Assembly (NCBI RefSeq): GCF_004210375.1
Contig: NC_134832.1
Location: forward strand, 153,757,592 to 153,821,591
From: Tachypleus tridentatus
Lineage: Eukaryota; Arthropoda; Merostomata; Xiphosura; Limulidae
DNA: 64,000 nucleotides
Direction: 5' to 3'
A program made the translations under genes and the position numbers. This document shows, piece after piece, positions 33,922 to 46,500 of the stretch; within the stretch, counting starts at the first letter, position 1, and every line of letters begins with the position of its first letter. A model generated the notes under the pieces. The model did no database searches and was not told the DNA's origin. It was given only the letters and a program-made list of their open reading frames with translations.

Positions 33922-34004
33922 TCATGTTCATTATGACTATAGTGTTACCTTTATCTGCTTTTAGAATTTTTATGTTTTTGTCTTGTTTTAGGTTTTTAAT
34001 GGAA

Positions 34005-34380
34005 TTAATGTCTCTTTTTGTAAGATTGTTTTCTAGCTTTCTGTTTTGTGAAATTATGTTGATGGTTTTGTGAGAAAATTCTTTGAAAAAAGTCGTTTAA
34101 GATGTTGTTTTTAGGTGTTTCTGGAAAATATAAATTTTTAATTTTACCTGGGAAGTTTGGCTGTTGGATGTCAATAAAATTATCTAAGTTGTCTTCCTTC
34201 TGTTGGTTGTTTTTGGTTGTTTCCTTGTTTTTGTTTTCTGTAGAAAGTATCACAAGTCTCCTGGCTAGATCTTCTAAACATGTTTTGATTTCATTGGTTG
34301 GAATGTACCTAGGTGCTATTGCGAAGGTGAGTCCTTTGTTAAGTAGATGTATCTTATCTGTGTTTAATTGTCGGTCGGAT
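34005..34380 (-). pseudogene. PLE N-terminal region
   Basis: The minus strand encodes LLNKGLTFAIAPRYIPTNEI, then KTCLEDLARRL, the usual start region of PLE ORFs (LL.KGL.F...P..IP). A Lys/Asn-rich stretch follows. The open frame begins in the neighbouring minisatellite, an accident of insertion. A further short block between 33921 and 34005 carries KADKGNTIVIMN-like sequence in another frame. Confidence 0.7.
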
Positions 34381-36125
34381 CTACAGAACATGGGATACAT
34401 AAACAGAACCAGTTCTAACAATAAGAATCACATACAGAATGTGGGACAAATAAACAGAACCAGTTCTAACAATAAGAATCACATACAGAATATGGGACAA
34501 ATAAACAGAATTAGTTCTAACAATAAGAATCACATACAGAACATGGGATACATAAACAGAACCAGTTCTAACAATAAGAATCACATACAGAACGTGGGAT
34601 ACATAAACAGAACCAGTTCTAACAATAAGAATCACATACAGAATATGGGACAAATAAACATAATTAGTTCTAACAATAAGAATCAAATACAGAATATGGG
34701 ACAAATAAACATAATTAGTTTTAACAATAAGAATCACATAAAAAAGTGGGATACATAAACAGAACCAGTTCTAACAATAAGAATCACATACAGAAGGTGG
34801 GATACGTAAACAGAACCAGTTCTAACAATAAGAATCACATACAGAACATGGGATACATAAACAGAACCAGTTCTAACAATAAGCATCACATACAGAATGT
34901 GAGATACATAAACAGAACCAGTTCTAACAATAAGAATCACATGCAGAACGTGGGATACATAAACAGAACTCGTTATAACAATAAGAATCACATACAGAAC
35001 ATGGGATAAATAAACAGAACCAGTTCTAACAATTAGAGCCATATATAGAACATGGGATACATAAACAGAACCAGTTCTAACAATAAGAATCACATACAGA
35101 ATATGGGACAAATAAACAGAATTAGTTCTAACAATAAGAATCACATACAGAACATGGGATACATAAACAGAACCAGTTCTAACAATAAGAATCACATACA
35201 GAACATGGGATACATAAACAGAACCAGTTCTAACAATAAGAATCACATACAGAACGTGGGATACGTAAACAGAACCAGTTCTAACAATAAGAATCACATA
35301 CAGAATATGGGACAAATAAACATAATTAGTTCTAACAATAAGAATCAAATACAGAATATGGGACAAATAAACATAATTAGTTTTAACAATAAGAATCACA
35401 TAAAAAAGTGGGATACATAAACAGAACCAGTTCTAACAATAAGAATCACATACAGAAGGTGGGATATGTAAACAGAACCAGTTCTAACAATAAGAATCAC
35501 ATACAGAACATGGGATACATAAACAGAACCAGTTCTAACAATAAGCATCACATACAGAATGTGAGATACATAAACAGAACCAGTTCTAACAATAAGCATC
35601 ACATACAGAATGTGAGATACATAAACAGAACCAGTTCTAACAATAAGCATCACATACAGAATGTGAGATACATAAACAGAACCAGTTCTAACAATAAGCA
35701 TCACATACAGAATGTGAGATACATAAACAGAACCAGTTCTAACAATAAGAATCACATACAGAATGTGAGATAAATAAACAGAACCAGTTCTAACAATAAG
35801 AATCACATACAGAACATGGGATAAATAAACAGAACCAGTTCTAACAATAAGAATCACATACAGAATGTGGGATACATAAACAGAACCAGTTCTAACAATT
35901 AGAGCCATATATAGAACATGGGATACATAAACAGAACCAGTTCTAACAATAAGAATCACATACAGAACGTGAGATAAATAAACAGAACCAGTTCTAACAA
36001 TAAGAATCACATACATAATGTGGGATACATAAACAGAACCAGTTCTAACAATAAGAACCACATACAGAACATGGGATACATAAACAGAACCAGTTCTAAC
36101 AATTAGAGCCATATATAGAACATGA
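34381..36125. repeat. 51-bp minisatellite, right part (about 34 units)
   Basis: Units of 51 bp with ATACATAAACAGAACCAGTT and CTAACAATAAGAATCACATA. Blocks recur: 34738-34960 and 35400-35580 share the same order of variants, including a rare AAAAAAGTGGGATAC unit (about 662 bp, 13 units apart). This shows higher-order duplication. Long ORFs on both strands are periodic 17-residue artefacts. Confidence 0.95.
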
Positions 36126-36189
36126 TGTTTATGCATATATTCAGAACACAAAGTAATACAGCATTTGAAAGATGAAAACTTTCACTTTT

Positions 36190-36640
36190 CATTCATTATA
36201 TGTAATGTATAATTAGATGTAAGAGAGAACTGTTAACATATCCTGAAAGAAGGGGTGTGAGAGGTTGGTGTGGTAAAGGGGTCTGATGTTCTTTTGGTAG
36301 CTCTGTAAACAAATAAAATTTAAAGCTATAAAAATTGGGGTTTGTTTGAGCAATTATGAGTCTGTAGTGAATAACTTATGTTTAATTTCTTACACCATAA
36401 AGAGATGGTGGGAAAATAGAGAAGACAGGATGCCTAGAGAAAATGTCACACTAGGGAGAACTCAAGAATTTTTAAAATATTGCCTTGTAGAATTAGGAAC
36501 TTAAACTTATATACCATTAAAATATGGGCTGTTAGTTAAATTATAATAATATAACATAAGAAGTAGTTTTATATAATGTTGAATTATAAGACACTGAAAC
36601 TTTCTGTCATGCTTAGTAAAGGATACCAGGGAAGAAAGGG
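36190..36640. repeat. Dispersed noncoding repeat, copy D (right-hand part)
   Basis: Matches 53190-53480 in order: GAGAGAAC, ATCCTGAAAGA, GCTATAAAAATT.GGGTTTGT, ATAACTTATGTTTAATTTCTTA, GGATGCCTAGAGAAAATGTC. Copy C links this part with the part seen in copies A and B, so all four belong to one family. Confidence 0.7.
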
Positions 36641-38973
36641 TTAAACAGTCTTTAATAAATACCTATAGAGCTTTCCCAAACATTGTCCTGTGTAGCTTGT
36701 TTAAGTGTAGACCATAGTTAGCATATAATTAACCTTTACACTGAAGACTATCTTACAGATCTAGCCAGCCTGTTAGTTGTTCTGACCATATTGAAGGTAA
36801 TTTTCACTTAAGCTATTTCTGGTTATTGTATTTCTACACTTTTTAGGTTGCTCTTCTGGTTTGTATTTCTAACATCATTCCTACAGAAACTTCAAAAAAG
36901 GATATTTCTTGGCACCTGCAACTAAATGGTTCACTTGATATAATATTTAATGTTTTAGCATTTGGCAAATAAATTCTGGTCTTAGCTTTTAAGTGCTTCA
37001 CACAACAAACTACTTTGTAAACAGGCTTGTTATGTTTCCTTTTGTGTTTTGTTTTATAAAATATTTAATTTTTTTGTAATTTACTCTGTATTTGTTAAAG
37101 GTTGTGTTAGGAACTCCATAAAGTGTGTTCAGTATTTCATTTTCTTTGTATTTTAATTAACATTGTTATATCTTCATGAACACTTGAGGTATTATTTTGT
37201 GCTACTTACAACTACTAGCTCAACAAAGTTTAACTCTACTAATGTGGGAGTCTTCCAATGGTCACAAGTCAAAAGGCCATGTCATTGTGTTTGCAGACTC
37301 GCATTAAAAATTCTATCAAATTACTGTTTTATGATTCTGTGTCAGTAAATTTAGTGTAAAATTACACATAATTTAAGTTTTAGTATTACACCTTGGTAAA
37401 TTTCTTAGTTTTTATCTTAGTAAATATTGAAATAATTTAAATATTGATTTCTCTGTTGTGTTATGGTATGTTGAATACAGCATTGAGATGTTTGTGATGT
37501 CCAAATACAAAGTCTGTAGATTCATATGAATTAGAAACTCAAATTATTGATATTGACAACTTAGGATATAAGACAATAATGTCTTATCTTTTCTATTTTC
37601 CATGATATTAATATATTTATTGAATCAACCAAGGTGGCCCCACTAACTTGTTCATTTTTTGAAAATACTTGTTTACGTAAGCCTACTTCACCTAGTGATG
37701 TGTGTGTGTAACTAATCAAAAGCTCAGAATGTCCCCTTAGTAGTAAACATTTTTTTCTCCCTACTAGATTACCAGTGGTAAAATATTAATGAGCTCTAAA
37801 ACTCCCATTTTTTAGACTTAAGTACAGCTTATTTACTGAACTTAATAAATTATAGTGGAATTCTTGGTATTAATATTGTAATTTGTGATTTTTTGTTATT
37901 TTGAAATGCATATATAAAACCTAAAAAAAACATTTTGTTTTACATCTTTCATGTGCAAAACTTGATCAGGCTTAGCAACTTCAGCAATTGTTTACGAAGT
38001 TTGTAACTAGAAGAGAATTGTTTGATATACTTCTTTATTGACTGTTTTGTGTTTTAAGAAAAATAAATTTAATAATTTATTTGTAAATAGTAATAAGGTA
38101 TATACATATATAATATATTTTAATTGAAATGTAACTATTTTACAAGTACCAGTCTACTAGAACAAAGCTAAGACGGGTCATTTTGTAAAGACCAGTTTTA
38201 TATTTTTGGATATGATGGCAAGAGTGCACATGAACCACATGATTCAACTTTTGTAATGTCAGTCAGATATGACTGACAGGTCAACATAATAAAAAAAATT
38301 ATATATGTATAATGTTATAAGATTTAAATTATTTAGGATAAACAGTTGGTTTTGTGTTATAATTTGTAGTCATTCTAGAGCAAAGAAAGAATAATTTATA
38401 TCTATTCCCTAATTGTTTTTTAGGATGGTTGTGAAATGTTTGATCATATCAACCCAATCCTTTCAGATACACTAATGATAATAACAGATAAAATGTAAAG
38501 TTTTGGAAAAAAAAACTTTTGATAATTATGTGGAGGTTATAAAGATTTCACATGTGAAATTTGATCATGTTTTGATACATAAGTATTTTTTACCTGAAAA
38601 CCAAAATTACTTAGCACATTAGATAGCCAACATTTAGAAAGAAAAACTACATGAGAAAAACATTACTTAAAAAAATCATAAAATTTAATAACAAAGTCTG
38701 ATATTTTGTGTACTAAAGCTTTGTAATGTGTACTAATAAACTGCAAATGTTTGTGAAGATATGCTTACTGTTTTAAAAGTTATAGTATGAAAACTATAAC
38801 AAGCACATAATGGTTACAAGGATGGTCCCTAGGACCAGGGATGTAGTTAGAGAGTTAACCAGTAACGTATCATCATAAATTTGTCACAGAATGTCAATTT
38901 TCCATTATGATACCTTACTTCTTGTTACATAATAGCTTCACTTGATTTATGATGTTCTTTGCTAGTTTTCATT
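36641..38973. other. Noncoding AT-rich DNA
   Basis: No gene, SINE or tandem array recognised over 2.3 kb. A 61-codon ORF at 37163-37348 has no motif. Confidence 0.5.
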
Positions 38974-39472
38974 CTCCTACCTAGCATCACGTGTTGTAGT
39001 CAAGACCTCAGTGTCCAAATCCTACCTAGCATCACGTGTTGTAGTCAAGACCTCAGTGTCCAAATCCTACCTAGCATCACATGTTGTAGTCAAGACCTTA
39101 GTGTCCAAATCCTACCTAGCATCACATGTTGTAGTCAAGACCTTAGTGTCCAAATCCTACCTAGCATCACATGTTGTAGTCAAGACCTCAGTGTCCAAAT
39201 CCTACCTAGCATCACATGTTGTAGTCAAGACCTTAGTGTCCAAATCCTACCTAGCATCACATGTTGTAGTCAAGACCTTAGTGTCCAAATCCTACCTAGC
39301 ATCAGGTGTTGTAGTCAAGACCTTAGTGTCCAAATCCTACCTAGCATCACGTGTTGTAGTCAAGACCTTAGTGTCCAAATCCTACCTAGCATCAGGTGTT
39401 GTAGTCAAGACCTTAGTGACCAAATCTTACCTAGCATCAGGTATTGTAGTCAAGACCTTAGTGTCCAATACC
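38974..39472. repeat. 45-bp minisatellite (about 11 units)
   Basis: Units CCTACCTAGCATCACATGTT-GTAGTCAAGACCTTAGTGTC-CAAAT, 45 bp, with CACGTG, CACATG and CAGGTG variants. ORFs of 182 and 158 residues run through it in two frames because 45 is a multiple of three. Neither is credible as a gene. Confidence 0.97.
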
Positions 39473-40393
39473 AAAAACTTGAAATAAATGATATTATTTT
39501 TGCTTAATTTTTTTAATATGTAAATCTCAAGCATCAAACAAACTTTATTGATATCTTAACTGTAAATCATTTACATCTTAACCACACGGTCATTGTTTTA
39601 ACATTTCTTCAAAAAAAATGTAGTAAAGAAAGGAGATAATGGTTTAACCTAAAAGGTCAACAAATTGAACTAAAACCAGTATTGGTGTCAGTGAAGCCAT
39701 ACATGATCATAGCAGATCTACTGGACAGGTTGAATAACAGAGATGATTGGTAATGTTTGACATAAATATGTGCTTGAGATGAAGTTCCTAAAAACTAGTA
39801 GTAAACCTAGGTGTTATAGCAGTTAGTTTTGAATAGAGCATTACTGGCACATGGACAATATGGCATTTGGAGATGTAAACAGAACTAAGGAAGATGCAAT
39901 AAACATTATTATAAAGGTTTAGTACCAAAGGGGTTTCACTGATAAAACATCTTTGATGCTACACAACGTTTCAAATGAACTACTGCATAATCAATATTTA
40001 GTGCTTAATAATTCTGGGTAGGTGATTGTTCTCATTGTGTTAAAACTTTTAAATTTAGCCAGTCTCATTTTTGAAGCCTGTAAAATACCCAGGCTGAAAC
40101 CTTCTAAAGTGTGGTTTTGAAACCCACAGCACTGGTTTACTCATGGTATAGCTACACAGTCGAGTAAAACATCTAGGTAGTTGTGTATAATTTGATGTGT
40201 TTATTTATGTGATTTAAAAGCATATTTGCATTTTAATGATTATAATTTTAGATTCATCTCTTTTAAATAAAATTCTTGTATTTTTTTAATCAGGAGTGAC
40301 TTTGAGTAGTTATAGTTGGAATTTTTTATCAGTGAAGATAGTTATTCATGTTTCAAGTTACACAATATATGATAACTGTTTTGTTACATGTAG
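39473..40393. other. Noncoding DNA upstream of SLU7 coding start
   Basis: No feature recognised. It ends with a possible splice acceptor (TTGTTACATGTAG, 40381-40393) 15 bases before the SLU7 start codon, which suggests a 5' untranslated exon further upstream. Confidence 0.4.
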
Positions 40394-40408
40394 AAAACAG
40401 AGCTAACT

Positions 40409-40563
40409 ATGAACACTACAAATTTACCAGTGTCAGAGATAATTAAGAATAAAGATGTTGATGAACCAAAAAAGAAATCACGAGAAGATTGGCGAAAAGC
40501 AAAAGAACTGGAAGAAGCGAGAAAGGCTGGAACAGCACCAGCTGCCGTGGATGAAGAAGGAAA
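40409..40563 (+). CDS. SLU7: SLU7 coding exon 1
   Basis: From ATG: 51 codons plus two bases, ending before donor GTACGT at 40564. It encodes the leader, the [20 protein letters not shown] segment and [11 protein letters not shown]. The last two bases (AA) join the first A of exon 2 to make Lys. Confidence 0.9.
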
Positions 40564-43500
40564 GTACGTCATTAAAACTATGTGTAAACATCTTCTTTAA
40601 TACCATTTTTCTCAACTATTTCATTTGTTTGCTACCATTTATGTCAAGTCAAATTAATGGTATTAATAAACCAGTCAGTCTGAATAACATCTGATAAACG
40701 TACGAACAGTGAATTCAGATTTGACCATCAGAATCTTCTAAGTTTAAAGACAGTTACTAAAATAATTTTACCCATGTCCTTTTAATTGTTATTTCTTGCT
40801 GAATTGTAACAATGCATCAAAAATGCATGTTAAAGACTTTTAGAATTCTCTCATGTAAGAGGAGTTTCATTAACATAAGAATTGAGAAAATTACAAACTG
40901 AAGTATCAAGTTTAAATATGGAGGTTTTAGTTTCAGAATACTAACTGAAAAAATGTTTAAAGATTGAAACCAGTCATGTGAGAAAAGTGTGAAGTCATAA
41001 ATATTATAAGAAAAGTCAGTGTTGTGTAGACATTAATTAACTGAATCATCCATCTACTTCTGTTTAATGTAAGTCAAATTATAAAGCAATAATAATCTAT
41101 AAGTAGCTCTCAAGGAAACACTTGAAAACTAGTGGTATTGCAATTTAAACTAATTTTTGTAAGAGCAAGAAACAATCATGAAAAACAAGAAACACCTAAA
41201 TATTGTTTTAATTTGACTTGCGTTAGACAGAAGTAGGTGGATGATTCAGTTGAGCTGGTTTTTTCCTGTAAGTATCAAGATTTAAATTATGTTACTAATG
41301 TTTTCAAGAATGCTGTAAAGTTATAAATAACAGTGCTTCAAAAATTTTAATTTATTCCACCTGCTGAATGTTTTAAAAACACTAATCTGGTTTAGATTTA
41401 TTGTTGTATACAATGGTAAGTGTAAACATCATAAATTAATATAAGTAAGTTCACTTTTTTTTTTTAACTAATATACATGATATTTTTCAACAAGAATCAA
41501 CCAAGTAATTTACTTTTGGTTTTAGGGGTAGAAAATTTCCAAACTTTCATTATCACTCTGTTTTCATTATATTTTGTTTTTGAATTTGAAAACTAAAAGG
41601 CATTGGTTCAAAGGTTTATTTGTTCATTGTCCACTGTAATGAGAATTACAAAGAAGGTTTAGAGAGGTAATTCCACTACACATGCATCACCTTCATCTAA
41701 CAGAGCTAATTCCACTACGCTTGTATAACCTTTATCTAACAGAGCTAATTCCACTAAGCTTGTATAACCTTTATCTAACAGAGCTAATCCCAATACACAT
41801 GTTAAAACTTTAGCTAATGGAGGTAATTCCAATACACTTGTAAAACCTTTAGCTAACAGAGCTAATTCCAATACACTTGTATAACCTTTATCTAACAGAG
41901 GTAATCCCAATACACATGTAAAACCTTTAGCTAACAGAGGTAATTCCAACACACTTGTAAAACCTTTAGCTAACAGAGCTAATTCCAATACACTTGTATA
42001 ACCTTTATCTAACAGAGGTAATCCCAATACATTTGTAAAACCTTTAGCTGACAGAGGTAATTCCAATACACTTGTATAACCTTTAGCTGACAGAGGTAAT
42101 TCCTATACACTTGTATAACCTTTAGCTAACAGAGGTAATTCCAATACACTTGTATAACCTTTAGCTAACAGAGGTAATTCCAACACACTTGTAAAACCTT
42201 TAGCTAACAGAGGTAATTCCAATACACTTGTAAAACCTTTAGCTAACAGAGGTAATTCCAATACACTTGTATAGTTTTTAGCTGACAGAGGTAATTCCAA
42301 TACACTTATATAGTTTTTAGCTGACAGAGGTAATTCCAATACACTTGTATAGTTTTTAGCTGACAGAGGTAATTCCAATACACTTGTATAACCTTCAGCT
42401 GACAGAGGTAATTCCAATACACTTGTATAACCTTTATCTAACAGAGCTAATCCCAATACACATGTTAAAACTTTAGCTAACAGAGCTAATTCCAATACAC
42501 TTGTATAACCTTTAGCTAACAGAGGTAATTCCAATACACTTGTATCACCTTTAGCTAACAGAGGTAATTCCAATACACTTGTGTAGCCTTTAGCTAACAG
42601 AGGTAATTCCAATACACTTGTGTAGCCTTTAGCTAACAGAGGTAATTCCAATACACTTGTGTAAACTTTAGCTAACAGAGGTAATTCCAATACACTTGTG
42701 TAGCCTTTAGCTAACAGAGGTAATTCCAATACACTTGTATCACCTTTAGCTAACAGAGGTAATTCCAATACACATGTTAAACCTTTAGCTAACAGAGGTA
42801 ATTCCAATACACTTGTAAAACCTTTACCTAACAAAGGTAATTCCAATACACATGTAAAACCTTTAGCTAACAGAGGTTATCCCAATACACTTGTATAACC
42901 TTTATCTAACAGAGGTTATCCCAATACACATGTAAAACCTTTAGCTAACAGAGGTAATTCCAATACATTTGTAAAACCTTTAGCTAACAGAGGTAATTCC
43001 AATACACTTGTCAAACCTTTATCTAACAGAGGTAATTCCAATACACTTGTGTAGCCTTTAGCTAACAGAGGTAATTCCAATACAGTTGTGTAGCCTTTAG
43101 CTAACAGAGGTAATTCCAATACACTTGTGTAGCCTTTAGCTAACAGAGGTAATTCCAATACACGTTAAACCTTTAGCTAACAGAGGTAATTCCAATACAC
43201 TTGTAAAACCTTTAGCTGACAGAGGTAATTCCAATACGCTTGTAAAACCTTTAGCTGACAGAGGTAATTCCAATACACTTGTAAAATCTTTAGCTAACAG
43301 AGGTAAATCCAATACACTTGTAAAACCTTTACCTAACAAAGGTAATTCCAATACACATGTAAAACCTTCATCTAACAGAGCTAATTCCACTACGCTTGTA
43401 TAACCTTTATCTAACAGAGCTAATTCCACTAAGCTTGTATAACCTTTATCTAACAGAGCTAATCCCAATACACATGTTAAAACTTTAGCTAACGGAGGTA

Positions 43501-46500
43501 ATTCCAATACACTTGTAAAACCTTTAGCTAACAGAGCTAATTCCAATACACTTGTATAACCTTTATCTAACAGAGGTAATCCCAATACACATGTAAAACC
43601 TTTAGCTAACAGAGGTAATTCCAATACACTTGTAAAACCTTTAGCTAACAGAGCTAATTCCAATACACTTGTATAACCTTTATCTAACAGAGGTAATCCC
43701 AATACATTTGTAAAACCTTTAGCTGACAGAGGTAATTCCAATACATTTGTAAAACCTTTAGCTGACAGAGGTAATTCCAATACACTTGTATAACCTTTAG
43801 CTAACAGAGGTAATTCCAATACACTTGTATAACCTTTAGCTAACAGAGGTAATTCCAATACACTTGTAAAACCTTTAGCTGACAGAGGTAATTCCAATAC
43901 ACTTGTATAGTTTTTAGCTGACAGAGGTAATTCCAATACACTTGTATAACCTTCAGCTGACAGAGGTAATTCCAATACACTTGTATGACCTTCAGCTGAC
44001 AGAGGTAATTCCAATACACTTGTATAACCTTTATCTAACAGAGCTAATCCCAATACACATGTTAAAACTTTAGCTAACAGAGCTAATTCCAATACACTTG
44101 TATAACCTTTAGCTAACAGAGGTAATTCCAATACACTTGTAAAACCTTTAGCTAACAGAGGTAATTCCAATACACTTGTGTAGCCTTTAGCTAACAGAGG
44201 TAATTCCAATACACTTGTGTAGCCTTTAGCTAACAGAGGTAATTCCAATACACTTGTGTAGCCTTTAGCTAACAGAGGTAATTCCAATACACTTGTGTAG
44301 CCTTTAGCTAACAGAGGTAATTCCAATACACTTGTATCACCTTTAGCTAACAGAGGTAATTCCAATACACATGTTAAACCTTTAGCTAACAGAGGTAATT
44401 CCAATACACTTGTAAAACCTTTACCTAACAAAGGTAATTCCAATACACATGTAAAACCTTTAGCTAACAAAGGTAATTCCAATACACTTGTATAACCTTT
44501 AGCTAACAGAGGTTATCCCAATACACTTGTATAACCTTTAGCTAACAGAGGTAATTCCAATACATTTGTAAAACCTTTAGCTAACAGAGGTAATTCCAAT
44601 ACACTTGTCAAACCTTTAGCTAACAGAGGTAATTCCAATACACTTGTGTAGCCTTTAGCTAACAGAAGTAATTCCAATACACTTGTATCACCTTTAGCTA
44701 ACAGAGGTAATTCCAATACAGTTGTGTAGCCTTTAGCTAACAGAGGTAATTCCAATACACTTGTCTAGCCTTTAGCTAACAGAGGTAATTCCAATACACG
44801 TTAAACCTTTAGCTAACAGAGGTAATTCCAATACACTTGTAAAACCTTTAGCTGACAGAGGTAATTCCAATACACTTGTATAACCTTTAGCTAACAGAGG
44901 TAATTCCAATACACTTGTATAACCTTTAGCTGACAGAGGTAATTCCAATACACTTGTATAACCTTTAGCTGACAGAGGTAATTCCAATACACTTGTAAAA
45001 CCTTTAGCTAACAGAGGTAATTCCAATACACATGTAAAATCTTTAGCTAACAAAGGTAATTCACTAGTCTTGTAACTTTTAGCTTAAACATAATTTTGAA
45101 AAAAGGAAACTTAATTTTTCCACTGCTGATTCAGTTCACTCCTTCTGTTTACTTTTGTATGTAATTTTCCTTAAGGTGAAATAACTAAATATATTTACGT
45201 TATACTCTTTTATCATACTCATAAACCAGTTATTAGCTATCTTTAGTGTATAAAGTTTTTAGACATTGTAACATTTTTTAAACCTATCAGTATGTGAAGG
45301 ACAGTAGAGATCAGTTGTAGTAGATTAAAGAGTATTTGAACTTCTTTAGTTGTTAGATGTTAATTTTAAATTTGATATCACACCTCTACTATAAGCCTGA
45401 GCTATAATACCCACATTGAAAGGGGAGGGAAATATACTTGTCACTAATGGAGATGAAGAGTTAGTGTTGTTAGCATTCATTTAAGTGATATGTAACTTAT
45501 TTATAAATAAGGGTACCAGTGTGGATTATGTTATTAGGGAGTGTAAGAAGAGGACACTGAGATCCAAAGTATATACATAAATAATATGATAGTCCAGGAG
45601 TGGTTTAATCTGTATATATTATGTTAGTGTTTCATATAGATATTAGTCTTGTGATTTTTGTCCTTTTAAATAAATCTGGAATTGTTTGTGTGTAATTGTA
45701 CTCCTAATAATTGCCACAACTCACAGGTTCTACTGTGAATTAATCTAATAAGTTAGAAATGTACTGAAATGACCATAGAGGTACAGTATTGCTGTTTTTT
45801 GACTGTCAACAACACATCAGGACTATAAACTACCATAAGTTGTCCTGAATACCCTTTCCTCTGTCCACCAGAGGAGAGTATTTTATCTACAAAATTGTCC
45901 AGTCAATCAGAAAGTTATTACATCTATTTGACCACCTAATTTAAAATATTTATTAAATCACTATAGTTCAACCTGTGAAGAAAAGGAATTGTGCATACAT
46001 GTCTGCCAACTTCTCGTTCCCTGAGATCAGTACAATCAGAATGAAAATTTGTACCTAAATACCATAGAGAGAGACAGAAACAACCTCTATATTTAAGGCT
46101 GGACATGCATAAAAAAAAGATATTTGTATACACACTAAACCCTACACATAAATGTGGACCACTCTTGTGAAAAGCTTTTGAGGACACTCTTTTTGATGAG
46201 AGATCCACACTGTCTAGAGATGACTGTGTTAGTCAGCTTGGTCATTCACAAATGGTGAGATTAAAACTATCTACTTTTAGAAGGTACAAGTAGTGAAGGT
46301 TGAGGTGGCTGCTGGGCTTTATTTGTATAATTATGTTGTAGATAGGTACACAGAAGAGGTGGAGGTAAATCAGTTGATACTGTGTTAAAATCTGTGGTCA
46401 GGTAGAAGTAGTCCCATTGTAATAAATGATGGTTAGTTTATGAGGGTCATAATCACAAATAATTACTTTTTAACTAACAAAAATGGGTACACATGGTTAT

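Larger units (their letters stand above)
32143..34380 (-). mobile_element. Penelope-like element inserted in the 51-bp array
   Basis: Reading on the minus strand from 34380: an N-terminal region, RT, linker, GIY-YIG endonuclease, then a 3' segment (about 32225-32270) whose complement reads CCTGACGATGACTGAAGAAGG...TCGAAACGTTGTTCAC, a sequence typical of PLE ends. Both edges abut partial 51-bp units, so the element interrupts the array. The 5' end is truncated within the N-terminal coding region. Frame breaks and a missing RT block make it non-autonomous. Confidence 0.85.

Noticed and set aside
34102-36151. ORFs on both strands with 17-residue repeats
   Set aside because: Products of the 51-bp array. 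Both strands being open argues against coding.
38959-39507. 182- and 158-codon plus-strand ORFs
   Set aside because: Translations of the 45-bp array in two frames at once.
41659-45053. Minus-strand ORFs up to 448 codons with [13 protein letters not shown] repeats
   Set aside because: The 13-residue period equals the 39-bp unit. They lie antisense in a SLU7 intron with no start context, splice support or non-repeat domain.
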